A stretch of 64,000 nt of DNA, from assembly GCA_964470525.1 (NCBI GenBank), contig CAYYDE010000005.1, forward strand, positions 62,001 through 126,000. The letters run 5' to 3'. The stretch is from CAYYDE01 sp964470525. Its GTDB lineage: Bacteria; Patescibacteriota; Gracilibacteria; BD1-5; UBA6164. The translations under genes and the position numbers were made by a program. Under the pieces are notes generated by a model. The model saw only the letters and a list, made by a program, of their open reading frames with translations, ran no database searches and was not told the origin of the DNA. Each line of letters begins with the position of its first letter. Position 1 is the stretch's first letter. Shown one piece after another: positions 44,342 through 54,020 of the stretch.

Positions 44342-45044
44342 ACCCACTTACTTTTTCAATAAAAAATTCTTCTAATGGTTTTTTTAAATCTTTGATTTTC
44401 ATAGATTCAACTACAATTTTTCATTTATGAATAATACTAAATTTATCACAAATACTTTCTACATCAGCCAAAATATGAGTGTTAAAAAAAATTGTTGTTC
44501 CTTCATCTCTGAGTTCTACGAGTAAATCTTTAATCAGTTTTCTCCCAATTGGATCCAATCCTGACATCGGTTCATCAAGAAATAAAAGTTTTGGTTTGTT
44601 AATAATGGATTGAGCTAAACCGATTCTTTGAAGCATTCATTTTGAATATGCATGAAGATAGGTATCTCCAGCATGTTGAAGTCATACTTTTTGCAGCAAA
44701 AATTCAACTCTTTGATCTCAATCTGCTCATTTCAGTCAAAAAAAACTTCCATTGAATTGTAAAAATTCTCTTCCGGTTAAATATTTATAGAGATACGTAT
44801 TTTCTGGCATAAATCAGATTTTTTTCTTTGCTTCCACTCATAAACCTGCTCATCCAAATACCGAAATACTTCCACTATCTGGCACTAAAAGTCCCATAAT
44901 AGCTTTCATAGTAGTGGTTTTTCCTGCTCCATTTGGTCATAAAAATCCATAAATTTCTCATTCTAATACTTCAAAATGCACTTCTTGAAGCACTTGGTTG
45001 TTTCCAAGTTGTTTTGAGATTTTATTTACTTCTAATATTTTCAT
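44340..45044 (-). CDS. ABC transporter ATP-binding protein
   Basis: 234 residues. Walker [16 protein letters not shown]-loop-like [14 protein letters not shown], signature [15 protein letters not shown] (variant of LSGGQ), Walker [14 protein letters not shown] and switch His [13 protein letters not shown]. The YSKGM signature and the short size place it with ABC-2/NatA-type exporters (drug or lipid). No permease is adjacent in the window, so the partner lies elsewhere. TGA-Gly at FLGPNG and SKG. Confidence 0.9.
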
Positions 45045-45107
45045 ATCATATATTTCAAAAAATAATTTTCTTTTCATTACTATAAAAAAAAAAAAGAAAA
45101 AAACAAG

Positions 45108-45135
45108 CTTGAAATTTCAAAATATTTTTTTATAC
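45108..45135 (+). promoter_or_regulatory. Promoter of frr
   Basis: TTGAAA (45108-45113), 16-base spacer, TATACT (45130-45135). The leader to frr is about 115 bases; nothing else recognised in it. Confidence 0.55.
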
Positions 45136-45256
45136 TATAAGTGATTTTAGGTGAGTTTTCTAAAATACTCTTGAAATACTGAAACTCCCTCTTGAACAAA
45201 ACACAACAAAAAAAAACGAAAAAGAGGAACTTTAATATTATTTAATACATTATTTT

Positions 45257-45802
45257 ATGTTAGAAAAAACCAGTGACTGAATTAAAAAATCTCTTTCTCA
45301 TCTTGAATGAGAATTCTCAAAACTTCAAGCAGGAAGAGCAAATCCTGCCATGGTAGAAGATATAAGAGTCGAGAGTTATGGAAGTCTTCAACCTCTTAAA
45401 AATGTTGCTTCTGTGAACTTGATGGATTCACAAACTCTTTCTATTCAACCTTGGGATAGAAGTCAAATTCATGCAATTGCAAAAGCAATTACTGATGCTG
45501 GAACTGGTCTCAATCCTCAATCTATGGCTGATAGCGTGATGATAAAAGTCCCAGCTCTTACAGAAGAAAGAAGAAAAGATCTTGCAAAAATTGCAAAAAA
45601 ACTTTCAGAAGATGCAAAAGTTTCTGTGAGAAATGCGAGACAAGAGAGTCTCAAAGATATCAAAAAAGCAAAAGATGAAAAAACCATCACCGAAGATGAT
45701 GTAAAATCATATGAATCAGATTTACAAAAATTGGTGGATGATGCAAATAAAAAAATTGATGAAATGACAAAGAAAAAAGAAGAAGACATCATGAAAATAT
45801 AA
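45257..45802 (+). CDS. frr: Ribosome recycling factor
   Basis: 181 residues, standard length. FSKLQAGRANPAMVEDIRVESYG is the RRF N-terminal signature; IQPWDRSQIHAIAKAI, GLNPQSMADSVMIKVPALTEERRKDLAKIAKK and VSVRNARQESLKDIKK follow (shown in parts). Only two TGA codons, both near the N-terminus (SDGIKK, LEGEFS). It splits the ribosome after termination together with EF-G. Sits in a translation cluster with bL33 and EF-P. Confidence 0.97.
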
Positions 45803-45876
45803 GAAAATGCAAAATAAATTTGTATTTTCAAAAAAATCTATATAATCTCTCAGTATTTATTTATAATTATTTTATT

Positions 45877-46056
45877 ATGGCAAAAGGGAAAAGAACATTT
45901 GTTGGTTTTTACTCTGAAGAAACTGGAAACTTAGTACATATTACTAATATCAACAAAAAGAATTTTGGTCCAGGAGAAAAACTTACTCTTAGAAAGTATA
46001 ACAAAGTAACAAAAAAACACGAAGTGTTAAAAATGAAAGAAATTAAAAAAGGGTAA
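45877..46056 (+). CDS. rpmG: Ribosomal protein bL33
   Basis: 59 residues: MAKGKRTFVGFYSEETGNLVHITNINK, ending LRKYNKVTKKHEVLKMKEIK, which fits the bL33 pattern (LEL.KY.P..KKH..YKE.K). It is a cysteine-free (C-) form. There are no TGA-Gly codons. A TATAAT at 45841 with TTGTAT upstream is a likely promoter. Start ATG 45877; an in-frame ATG at 45820 would add a hydrophobic, non-ribosomal extension. Confidence 0.85.
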   Translation: MAKGKRTFVGFYSEETGNLVHITNINKKNFGPGEKLTLRKYNKVTKKHEVLKMKEIKKG

Positions 46057-46126
46057 TTCCAAAATAAAGAGTCCAACTTTGAAAAGGGCTCTTGTTTTTC
46101 GATGTATTTTCTAATAATAAAAAACT

Positions 46127-46690
46127 ATGAAAACAGCTTTTGAATCAAAACCAGGTACGGTTTTAAAAATTGATGGAGAACTTATGTTCGTTACAAAATA
46201 CGAATACCATAGAGCTGGAAGAGGTTCTACTACTATTAAAATGAGATTAAAAAATCTTTTATCAGGAGGAACAACTGACAGAACTTTCAATGGTGAAGAC
46301 AAAATGGAAGATGTCACTCTTGATAGATCAAGATTTGATTATCTCTATGAAGCAGGTTGAGTATATGCTTTTATGAGCCAAACAACATACGAACAAATCG
46401 AACTCGATGATGAAACAATTGGAGATATGAAATATTTTCTTATCGAAGGTATGAATGTAGATATTCAACAATACGAAGGAAAATTTATCGGGCTTGTACT
46501 TCCAACAAATGTGAAACTCACTATTGCTGAGTGTGATCCATGAGTAAAAGGAAACACAGCTGATGGAAAAATCACAAAAGATGCTGTTACAAATACTGGT
46601 CTCACTTTAAAAGTTCCTGGATTTATTGAAGCTGGTGAAGATATTATTGTGAATACTGAAACGTATGAATACATGGAAAGAGCGAAATAA
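46127..46690 (+). CDS. efp: Elongation factor P, Arg32 type
   Basis: 187 residues. Rescues ribosomes stalled at polyproline. Start MKTAFESKPGTVLKIDGEL. The acceptor loop reads YEYHRAGRGSTTIKMRLKNLL, with Arg at residue 32 in place of the Lys34 of the E. coli type. The same loop type (RSGRN) is rhamnosylated on Arg32 by EarP in other bacteria, and an earP homolog is at 50868. Domain II/III motifs SQTTYEQIELDDETIGD and VPGFIEAGEDIIVNTET are clear. Ends with a strong terminator. Confidence 0.96.
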
Positions 46691-46702
46691 TCTCTTCCCT
46701 AT

Positions 46703-46734
46703 GAAAAAACCTCTCAGAAATGAGAGGTTTTTTT
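46703..46734 (+). terminator. Terminator of efp
   Basis: AAAAAACCTCTCA / TGAGAGGTTTTTT with a 4-base loop. Confidence 0.85.
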
Positions 46735-46804
46735 GTTTATTTTATTGTAATTTGAACCATACTATAAACACTTATAAAAAAAGATATTTAGAACACTTTT
46801 TTTA

Positions 46805-46832
46805 TTGACTTACTTTTAATATATGCTATCAT
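46805..46832 (+). promoter_or_regulatory. Promoter of the second pilin gene
   Basis: TTGACT (46805-46810), 16-base spacer, TATCAT (46827-46832), 38 bases before the pilin ATG. Confidence 0.65.
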
Positions 46833-46869
46833 TAATATAGTTTTATTTTATAACATTTTTTTAGCAATA

Positions 46870-47814
46870 ATGACCAAACAAAAAATACAGAAAAAAGAGT
46901 TTTGCAAAACTCTTTTCGGTAAAACGAGAGGTTTTACCTTGGTTGAACTTATTATCGTTATTACTATTCTTAGCATTTTATCAACAATAGCATTTATATC
47001 TTTTAAAAACTATTCTTGAAATGCCAGAGATGGAAATAGAATAACCACTTTATCCAATATCCAAAAATGACTTGATCTCTATCAAATAAAAACAAATAAT
47101 TACCCTATTCCAGACAATATATATGGTACTTGAGTCTATCAAAATAATGGAGAAGAAATAGTACTCAACTATGTTGGATTTATAAATAATACTATTGCAC
47201 CAGCTATCAATATGAATACTGTTCCTCTCGATCCAATAGCAAACAGTAATTATATATATGGGACAAGTTACGATCAGAAATATTATCAAGTAGCTACTAC
47301 TTTAGAAAATAATATTTCATATAGTATTTCCCAAATGAGCTATGCAAATTCTAGTTATAAAGCAAAAGTGAATGGAAATTATAAATGACTCCTTCTGAAA
47401 AATAATACTATTTACAATATTCCTTCTCTGATTTTTAGCAATACATGAACTGTTATCTTAACTGGAAATGTATTCTTTGTTGCAAATAATTCTAATAATC
47501 TTCCCTACTGAGTAGATAGAACTATATCTATACAAAACTCTGACTCTCAAAAAGTTTTACAACTCGTAACTGGAAAACCTTCTTTGAGTGTCACCTGAGT
47601 AACTATCCCTCAAACTACTTCAGAATTTGAAGAAAATAAAGAACTCTATTCCTCTCTCTGACATACACTCAATACGATTTGAAAAACTATCTTTTGAGAA
47701 AAGTATGAATGAAACTTTATAGAAGATGAGGAAGAGAATCATAATCCATGAGAGGATTGTATTTTTTGAGAATGAAATACTTCTGGAAGTGTATTTTGAG
47801 AATGTTCTTTATAA
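46870..47814 (+). CDS. Pilin-like protein, paralog of the LRR fusion's pilin part
   Basis: 314 residues. Leader MTKQKIQKKEFCKTLFGKTR, then [22 protein letters not shown]. The body shares an order of landmarks with the LRR protein at 21568: RDGNRITTLSNIQKGLDLY versus [27 protein letters not shown] versus VANIPSLLF, and NNLPYGVD versus KNLPYAIG. Ends with an acidic Cys-containing tail (GEDCIFGEGNTSGSVFGECSL). Many TGA-Gly codons. Next gene is 26 bases downstream. Confidence 0.88.
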
Positions 47815-47839
47815 AAATTTATTTTTTAATATTTTTACT

Positions 47840-48418
47840 ATGCTTAATATAAAAAAACAAAACCTAAGTAAATATTTACTCTCAACTGTTTTAATAGTTG
47901 GACTTACTACTTTATCTATCCAAGCTTGGAATGGATTAACAGCTTCTCCTTGAGATAAACTTGATTATCAAAAATGGAATGAACTTGTAGCAACTGTACA
48001 ATCTGGAATTCCTTCTGGAGCTGTTATGGCATTTAATTTATCAGCTTGTCCAAGTTCATGGTCTGCTTATAATGATGCTGTTTGAAGAACAATTATTTGA
48101 GTTGGAAATGGAGCTGGAAGTAATACTACTCTTTGAGATATTTGATGAGATAAAAGTGCTCCTGCTATCAATCTTGCAATGAACTTGACTTTAAATGTTT
48201 CTAATGCTAATGCAGCTAATTTTATCCCTACAAATTGATCTACATTAGCAGCAGGAGATTCAACTGGAGTTTCAGCTGCTAGAATATATTGAGATGGAAG
48301 CACTGCTCCTAATATTCCTCTACATGCTGGAACAATTACAGGAGGAGTAAGTGGTGGATGAACGGCACCAGATAATATGCAACCATATGTAGCTTTACTC
48401 TACTGTGTAAAAAATTAA
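47840..48418 (+). CDS. Secreted tail-collar-like protein
   Basis: 192 residues. Signal peptide YLLSTVLIVGLTTLSIQAWNG. The outer part starts AVMAFNLSACPSSWSAYNDAVGRTIIGVGNG and ends NMQPYVALLYCVKN, the pattern of phage tail-collar and tail-fibre tip domains (AFNLSACPSGW..., ..P.VALLYC.K). Such domains occur on phage fibres and bacterial surface proteins. Cotranscribed with the pilin gene, so it may be displayed by the pilus. Low-complexity Gly/Ala/Asn-rich middle; TGA-Gly frequent. Confidence 0.8.
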
Positions 48419-48450
48419 AAAAATAAAGATGAATTCATCTTTATTTTTTT
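48417..48450. terminator. Bidirectional terminator
   Basis: AAAAATAAAGATGAA / TTCATCTTTATTTTT palindrome between convergent genes. Confidence 0.75.
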
Positions 48451-48455
48451 AATTT

Positions 48456-49538
48456 TTATTTCCCACTTTTCACTCTATTACAATTTTTACACAGCATCTG
48501 GCAGTTTGATGCAATCGTTTTTCCTCCCTTACTCCAAGGAGTGATATGGTCGGCCTCCATTTCTGAAATTTCAAAATGTTTTTGACACGCGATACAAATT
48601 CCTTTTTGTCTTTCGTATGCTTCCCTTTTTTGTTTATCTGTAAACGCTCTGATACTGAGATATTTTTCTTTTCCAGTAATGAGATATGAATAAATTCAAG
48701 ATTTTTTCGTGACATCTTCGTCTTGCATAAGGTTTTGGATTTCTATTTCTAATTTTTTAGAATCAAAAGGTACATTTTTTGCTTCATTATACAAAAGTCA
48801 AAAATCGACTCATTTCATTTCTCTTCTATAATTCGGAAAAATTATTTTTACCCAAGAAATCACACTTTGAAAATACTGCCATAATTCACTTGCATTTTCA
48901 TCGTGTTGGTGTTTTGCCATATAGCTTTCAATATTTCCCTCGCTGATCCAGTCAAGTGCGGTTTCTAGGTATTCTTGACGAATGCTTGAACCTGTCAAAT
49001 AGTCGTTTGCGATGTTGTATGCGGGGCAAGAAGTTTTTGAAAAATATCGTTTTGCGTCTGTGAGCCACGTACCGGTATAGATAGCGTTTCTGAGCTCTTG
49101 AGGAGTAAGTTTTTCTCCCGCGATATTAATCGTTTTGAACCAATCAAGTTTTTCTTTGTCGCTTCATTCACAAAAATACACCATAAGTTTGTAGTCAAGG
49201 ATTTGGTTTTGTTCGGTGTCTGTGAGGTTGTGAAAGTATTGGTAGTCGATAGAAAATTTCCCATCCACATATTCACAAATACTAATACTTCTTTGTTGAC
49301 CATCGAGCACTTCATAGCTTTGGTCTGCGTTTTTTACCCAGTACATCACGTTGAGTGGGAAGTTTTTGCGAACGGTTTGGATGACTGCGTCGCGTTGGGA
49401 GTCTTTGTAGACGAATTCTCTTTGGTATTTTGGACGGATGTTGAGGAGTCAATCGTATCCGGTGACTCATTCTTCTTGGTTGTTTTTGTAGTTTTTTGTA
49501 AGTTCTCTGATGGAGATTTCTTTGAGGTGGATTTTCAT
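48456..49538 (-). CDS. DUF262 / HNH-endonuclease restriction-like protein
   Basis: 360 residues. The N-terminal part is DUF262-like, with LNIRPKYQREFVYKDSQRDAVIQTV and the diagnostic YEVLDGQQRSISICEY. The C-terminal part is an HNH nuclease: CIACQKHFEISEMEADHITPWSKGG then NCQMLCKNCNRVKSGK, with two CxxC pairs (CIAC, CKNC) and the His of ADHI. This is the fold of GmrSD/BrxU-like DNA nucleases. Codons ending in C/G are commoner here than in neighbouring genes, a sign of transfer, yet UGA is still Gly. Starts 17 bases after the methyltransferase stop. Confidence 0.85.
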
Positions 49539-49555
49539 GGTGAGGTTTTTAGGAA

Positions 49556-50578
49556 TTAAAGTTTTTTGTTTTTGATGATTATGCGAGCGTATGGAACTTC
49601 AACAATTTCATTTTTTATCATGTATAAATCTCAGTCAACTGCTGCTCTCTTTTGAATTTCTTTTCTAAATTTTTTGTGTTCTGGAGTGTATGGTTTGACT
49701 CAAATTTCTATTCATGAGCTTGAAATTCATAATCAAATAATTTTGAATTGATCAGGATTATAATTATTTAAAAATGTTATTGGAACTCACATTTCCCCTG
49801 TATAATCCACAGGAATATCTTTTACTTTATCAATATTTATTGCGTTGTAATTCTCATATTTTGGGTATTCTTGCTCATTATATGTTTTATAGAGAATCAA
49901 ATCTTCGTGCCTTTTTTGGATTTCGAGATTGGTAAACCAACTTATTGATGGAACTTTTCCGTATTTTTTCCCGTTTTCATCCATACGATTCCATTTTTCA
50001 TAATGATCTCATAAGCGAAATTCCATAGTTTTGTTTGCGTTGTATCAGAGCCAAATTTTATCATCTTTTATGAGTCTAAAAATTTCTTTATACGTGATTG
50101 CATTATTATTTCCGATGATGATAAATTTTTTATCGTATTCAAAAAGTTGTGCAACATATTCTCGAAATAGTGAAAACGGTGGATTGGTGACAACTATATC
50201 TGCGTCTTTTAATATTTCCACGCACTCTTCACTTCTGAAATCTCAATTTTCGAAAAGAGGAGTTTTGAGAGTATCAAGTTTATTGATTTTTCCATCATGA
50301 TTTAGATCTCTGATAAGCTCAAGTTTATAAGAAGATTTTTCAGTATCATAATGCGTTGCTATAAGTTTTTTGAGTCCTAAATGTTCAAAGTTGAGAGCAA
50401 AATAATTCCAAAAATTACTTTCTTCTGGATCATCACAATTACAAAAAATAGTTTTTCCTGCAAAGTGATGTTTATAGTGTCAGAGTTCTTTTTCGATTTC
50501 TGAAAGTGGAGTATAAAACTCATCGTTTTTTGCTTTGTTTGCTTTACGAAGGTTTTTGTTTGAAATTTTTTTTTCCAT
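49556..50578 (-). CDS. EcoRI-type adenine-specific DNA methyltransferase
   Basis: 340 residues. VVTNPPFSLFREYVAQLFEYDKKFIIIGNNNAITYKEIF contains the catalytic NPPF motif in the setting typ­ical of the EcoRI methylase family (quoted as VVTNPPFSLFREYVAQL and IIIGNNNAITYKEIF). ANKAKNDEFYTPLSEIEKEL at the N-terminus is also typical. The Asp-rich early segment (IFCNCDDPEESNFW) fits. It would methylate adenine in a target site and protect DNA from the nuclease encoded next. Start ATG 50578 is only 3 bases after the terminator of its leader. Confidence 0.85.
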
Positions 50579-50581
50579 AAT

Positions 50582-50609
50582 AAAAAAGGTAACAAAATAA
50601 ATTGTTACC
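50582..50609 (-). terminator. Terminator or attenuator before the methyltransferase start
   Basis: Minus-strand GGTAACAA / TTGTTACC with a 6-base loop followed by six T (50587-50582). It lies where the ribosome-binding site should be, so transcripts must read through it to express the methyltransferase. Confidence 0.8.
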
Positions 50610-50791
50610 AAAAAACAAGCTAAAATTAGCTCTTAAAAAATAGATTTTTTGACAATATAAAAAGGAGGAAACTATCGACCTGATTATATTGCCAAAAAAC
50701 CTAAATACCTTAAAAAAGCATAAAAGGAGAGGAAAGATAGTTTCCTCCTTAATATTCTTTTTTAAGGTTATAGTATTTACAGTTTTTTGGC
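50582..50791 (-). ncRNA. Pseudoknot-forming leader or standalone RNA upstream of the methyltransferase
   Basis: Minus strand, about 210 nt. Helix A: 50757-50791 with 50691-50718 (GCCAAAAAAC..CTTTTTT type, about 25 bp with one side longer). Helix B: 50736-50750 with 50662-50676 (AAGGAGGAAACTATC / GATAGTTTCCTCCTT, 15 bp perfect). The order is A, B, A', B', so A and B interleave: a pseudoknot. A third helix, GGCAATATAA (50682-50691 area) with TTATATTGTC (50651-50660), and a small AGCTAA hairpin are also possible. It ends in a strong terminator three bases before the methyltransferase ATG. Family unknown. Confidence 0.7.
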
Positions 50792-50797
50792 TTTTTT

Positions 50798-50825
50798 AGT
50801 TTATGGAAAAAGTAGATTTTTGCAA
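50798..50825 (-). promoter_or_regulatory. Promoter of the pseudoknot RNA
   Basis: Minus-strand TTGCAA (50825-50820), 16-base spacer, TAAACT (50803-50798). The predicted start falls at 50791, the first base of helix A. -10 matches consensus at 4 of 6. Confidence 0.5.
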
Positions 50826-50834
50826 GTTTGGAAT

Positions 50835-50869
50835 AAAAAAGACCAAAATTAAAAATTTTGGTCTTTTTT
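50835..50869. terminator. Bidirectional terminator
   Basis: AAAAAAGACCAAAATT / AATTTTGGTCTTTTTT, at the end of the earP gene. Confidence 0.8.
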
Positions 50870-51857
50870 ATTTCTCAAAAATCTCTTTTTCAAGCTTTTC
50901 TAGCAGATCACAATTTTCTTGCACATACTCACTCACTTGAGAGAAAATTCCTCAAAAATCTCAGCGAAGAAATGATGCAAAACTCTTACTTGTATCTCAC
51001 AGATTAAACTCTTTAAACATCTCGCTATACTCTCCTGAAAGAGAAAATTCTTTGCGTAAAAACGCTCCAAATTCGTCTATTTTGTAGCTGTGTTGCCCAT
51101 TATTTTCTTTATAAATATCCCAAAGAAACGGTTTTTGTGTCATCACCCCAGCCACCAGAGTATTCTCCCCTCTCACGATATTTGCGTCAAAGCTCTGCAT
51201 CAGATCATAATACTCCTGCATCGGTAAAAACGGCATATTAAGAGCATTTTTTGCATGACTTCTATTTCTCTCATCAAAGATAAAAAAGAGTGTGTCATCA
51301 AACGTTTCAAACTCTTTCTCTATTTTTGAAAATGTTTCTCCATAACAAAACACTCCAACCCATTTTTTAGAAATATTTTCTTGAGAAATATTGTATTTAT
51401 TCGCAATCTCGTCTCGAGAAAAAATATTTTTTTGTTCAGGAATTACGACTCAGAAAGTGTCAAAAAGCAAAGATGGTACAAGATGTCGAATAGTAAGATT
51501 GTGCGTCGTATAGCTCGTATTATGGAGGTTCTGACATCACTTGTGCATCATGAAATATGTGAAGTTGTAGATTTGGATTTCAAAATCAAAACTCTTGAGA
51601 TACTTCTCATCAAGTTTTTTATCAAAAAAATTATATATTATCCTTGATGACGCCAAAGAATATTTTTCTGATTCATCAAAATAGGTAATATTTGTTGAAA
51701 CATCATTTTGTGAAATTTGGTCAAAAAGATTTTTATCATGCGAAAAAAACCTGATTTTTACTTCAGGTTTTCTCTCCACCAATCTCTGAGCTATGTGATA
51801 CGCAAATCCCATATCTCAAAAATTGTCTATCACATCAACATAAAAATCTATTTGCAT
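50868..51857 (-). CDS. earP: EF-P arginine rhamnosyltransferase EarP
   Basis: 329 residues. N-terminal FYVDVIDNFGDMGFAYHIAQRL follows the EarP pattern with two invariant Asp residues (here Asp11 and Asp15). C-terminal SFDANIVRGENTLVAGVMTQKPFLWDIYKENNGQHSYKIDEF (in parts) has the VRGE core with Arg and Glu needed for catalysis, and the KPFLW.IY..N..H..K block. Transfers rhamnose from dTDP-rhamnose to Arg32 of EF-P, and this genome's EF-P (46127) does carry Arg32. Cotranscribed with the U32 gene upstream (15-base gap). Confidence 0.85.
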
Positions 51858-51872
51858 AATCAAAAAATTATT

Positions 51873-53225
51873 TTATTTCATCTCGTTCATCATCTTACGA
51901 AACCACAATTTCTCTCCAAATAAATACGTGAGATCATAATGCGTTCTCTCAGGACTCACTCTTTTGTGAATTGCTTCATCTGGAATTTTCCCGGAAGTCA
52001 CGACTTCTTCAATCATTTTGAGTTTTTCGTTGTAGTTTCTTCAGCGTGTTGGAAATTTTACGGTTTCAATGTTTGGAAATTTTGAAAAAAAGAGATAACT
52101 ATACAGATTCAAATTTTCTGATTTTGCATAAAAAAGTGCTGTTTCAAGAGCTTTGAGCTTCGGGATTCCTATGTTTTTTACACTTTCATAAAAAGCTTTC
52201 ATTCCAGAATTTATGTTTTTTTCGAGTTCATTTTTAAGTTCGTCAAAGTCAGCAATTCACTCAGAATTGAGATATTTGAGCCCTTTAAAATACGTAAGAA
52301 TTTTTTTATTTTTTTCACTGTTTGGAGATTCTAATGCATCAAAAAAGAGATCTATTCTTGATTGCGTGATTTTGTAAATTTTTTGGAGTTCTTGAATCAA
52401 AAAACCTTTTTCACCAAATCAGAGCTCTAAGTTGGAGAGAATATCTCCAATTTTTTCAAAAACATCTTGAAAATTATCATCAAAAAAACCTATTTTATCA
52501 AGATCTCAAAGAGAACTATCAAGAATTATTTTTTTGAAATCAGCGCGAAACTTTTTCTTGAAAATCAGATCATTTACGACCACCGTACAAATATCACGTG
52601 CTCAGTATTTGTGTTCAGCAAAGCACAATCCATTATTATAACGACAAAAATCCCCTTCTCAAAATACTTCAAATTTTGTCTCAGGAAATCCAGTTACGAG
52701 TTTTTCTATTTCTTTGAGTGTGACTTCACGACTCAGAATAATTTTATTCACATTATAATTTTCTAAGAAAAATTTGATACTTTCAGTGTTATACAATGCC
52801 AAAATAGTAGAAATATTTATTTTTCCAGAATAATTCATTTCTTTGAGATATTCCAAAATAGTAATATTCCCACAAATCATTCCATCCACTCCGACTTCTA
52901 TAAATTCATCCACCATTTTTTGAATATATGGAAATGTTACATCAGTATAGTACCACGCATTGAGATTGATAAATAATTCAAGTCCGTGTTTGTGCACACA
53001 CTTCACGATTTCTCTGAGAGTTTCGAGATCTGTGATTTGTTCGTGTTCTGCAAATCTCCCATTTGGGCTCACTTCATATCCGAATTTTTCGCTCCAATAT
53101 ATAGGATTGTACCCAGTAAAAAACTCTGTTGCTCATCCCTCAACAAGCGAATCAATATAACTCTCGACTTCACGAGCATTTTTTCAGGTAGTAGAAAATC
53201 CAAGTCAAACAATTTTTTTAAACAT
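51873..53225 (-). CDS. Peptidase U32-family protein
   Basis: 450 residues. Residues 1-200 show U32-type TIM-barrel blocks: EVSPNGRFAEHEQITDLETLREIVKCVHKHGLELFINLNA, VGVDGMICGNITILEYLKEMN and ISTILALYNTESIKFFLENYNVNKIILSREVTLKEIEKL (in parts). The family includes prephenate- and tRNA/ubiquinone-hydroxylating enzymes with an iron-sulfur centre. Cysteines are present (e.g. EGDFCRYNNGLCFAEHKYGARDIC) in the expected position. Start ATG 53225. Upstream of earP in the same operon. Specific substrate unknown. Confidence 0.8.
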
Positions 53226-53277
53226 AAAGTGGGAATTACAAGTATTTTTTTCATTATACAAAAAAAATTTTGATATC

Positions 53278-53312
53278 AAAAAAATCTTATCAAATTTGAT
53301 AAGATTTTTTTG
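53278..53312 (-). terminator. Terminator between rpsU and the U32 operon
   Basis: AAAAAAATCTTATCAAA / TTTGATAAGATTTTTTT palindrome; it lies after the rpsU stop on the minus strand. Confidence 0.75.
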
Positions 53313-53318
53313 ATGAAA

Positions 53319-53519
53319 CTAAAAGTATACTTTGTTATTCAATTCTCTGTATGTTGTTCTAATAATTGCTTTTTCTCTTAATTTTCTTTTTGACACGTCT
53401 CTATAAGCGTATCTTTCAGTTTTAAGTTTATTTGCAATTCTTGATTGGAAAAACATTTTTTTGTATCTTAAAACAAGTTTTTCATTTGTTTCTCACTCAT
53501 TTCTTACAGCGTATATCAT
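53319..53519 (-). CDS. rpsU: Ribosomal protein bS21
   Basis: 66 residues: MIYAVRNEGETNEKLVLRYKKMFFQSRIANKLKTERYAYRD then SKRKLREKAIIRTTYR (in parts). This matches bS21: a basic helical protein with NE...aLRRFKR and a K/R-rich tail with ERKRKK. The RYKK motif replaces RRFK. One TGA-Gly (NEGETNE). It lies alone between the terminator at 53278 and the divergent rbfA gene. Confidence 0.8.
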
Positions 53520-53643
53520 AATTTTCTACCCCCTTACGAAGTTAGTAATAAAGTGTCTTCATTGTATTTAAAATTTAAATTTGTCAAATAAAAAGTCTTC
53601 TATACAATAGAATCAAATTATTTTATTTTTCCATACAAATTAT

Positions 53644-53997
53644 ATGAAACAACAAAGACAAAACAAAATGGATGCTCGTATTCAAGAAATTATTTCAGAA
53701 AAAATTCATGTTCTCACTCTTGAAGTTCAACAAGATTATTGACTCATTACAGTAAATATGACCCGTCTCGCTCCCGATATGTCATATATTGATGTATTTG
53801 TCAGTTCTATCAAAAATCAAGAAGTTTTGTGTAAAACACTTGCAAAATATGCTCAAGAAATCAAAGAAGAATTGCGTGATAAAATTATTCTGAGAAAAAC
53901 TCCAATTATTCGTTTTCGTTATGACACAAGCATGGAAGATGAAAGTAGAATTATTTCCAAAATAAATGCTCTTGAAATTCCAGAAGAACTTTCTTAA
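53644..53997 (+). CDS. rbfA: Ribosome-binding factor A
   Basis: 117 residues, usual length. MDARIQEIISEKI, then DYGLITVNMTRLAPDMSYIDVFVSSI and IILRKTPIIRFRYDTSMEDESRI, the RbfA KH-fold pattern with the P..[RKF]F..D.S.. ending. Matures the 5' end of 16S rRNA in the 30S subunit. Nearly no TGA (one, in QDYGLIT). The FtsQ-like gene follows 23 bases later. Confidence 0.88.
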
Positions 53998-54020
53998 TTT
54001 ATCCTTTATTTGAAAGACAA

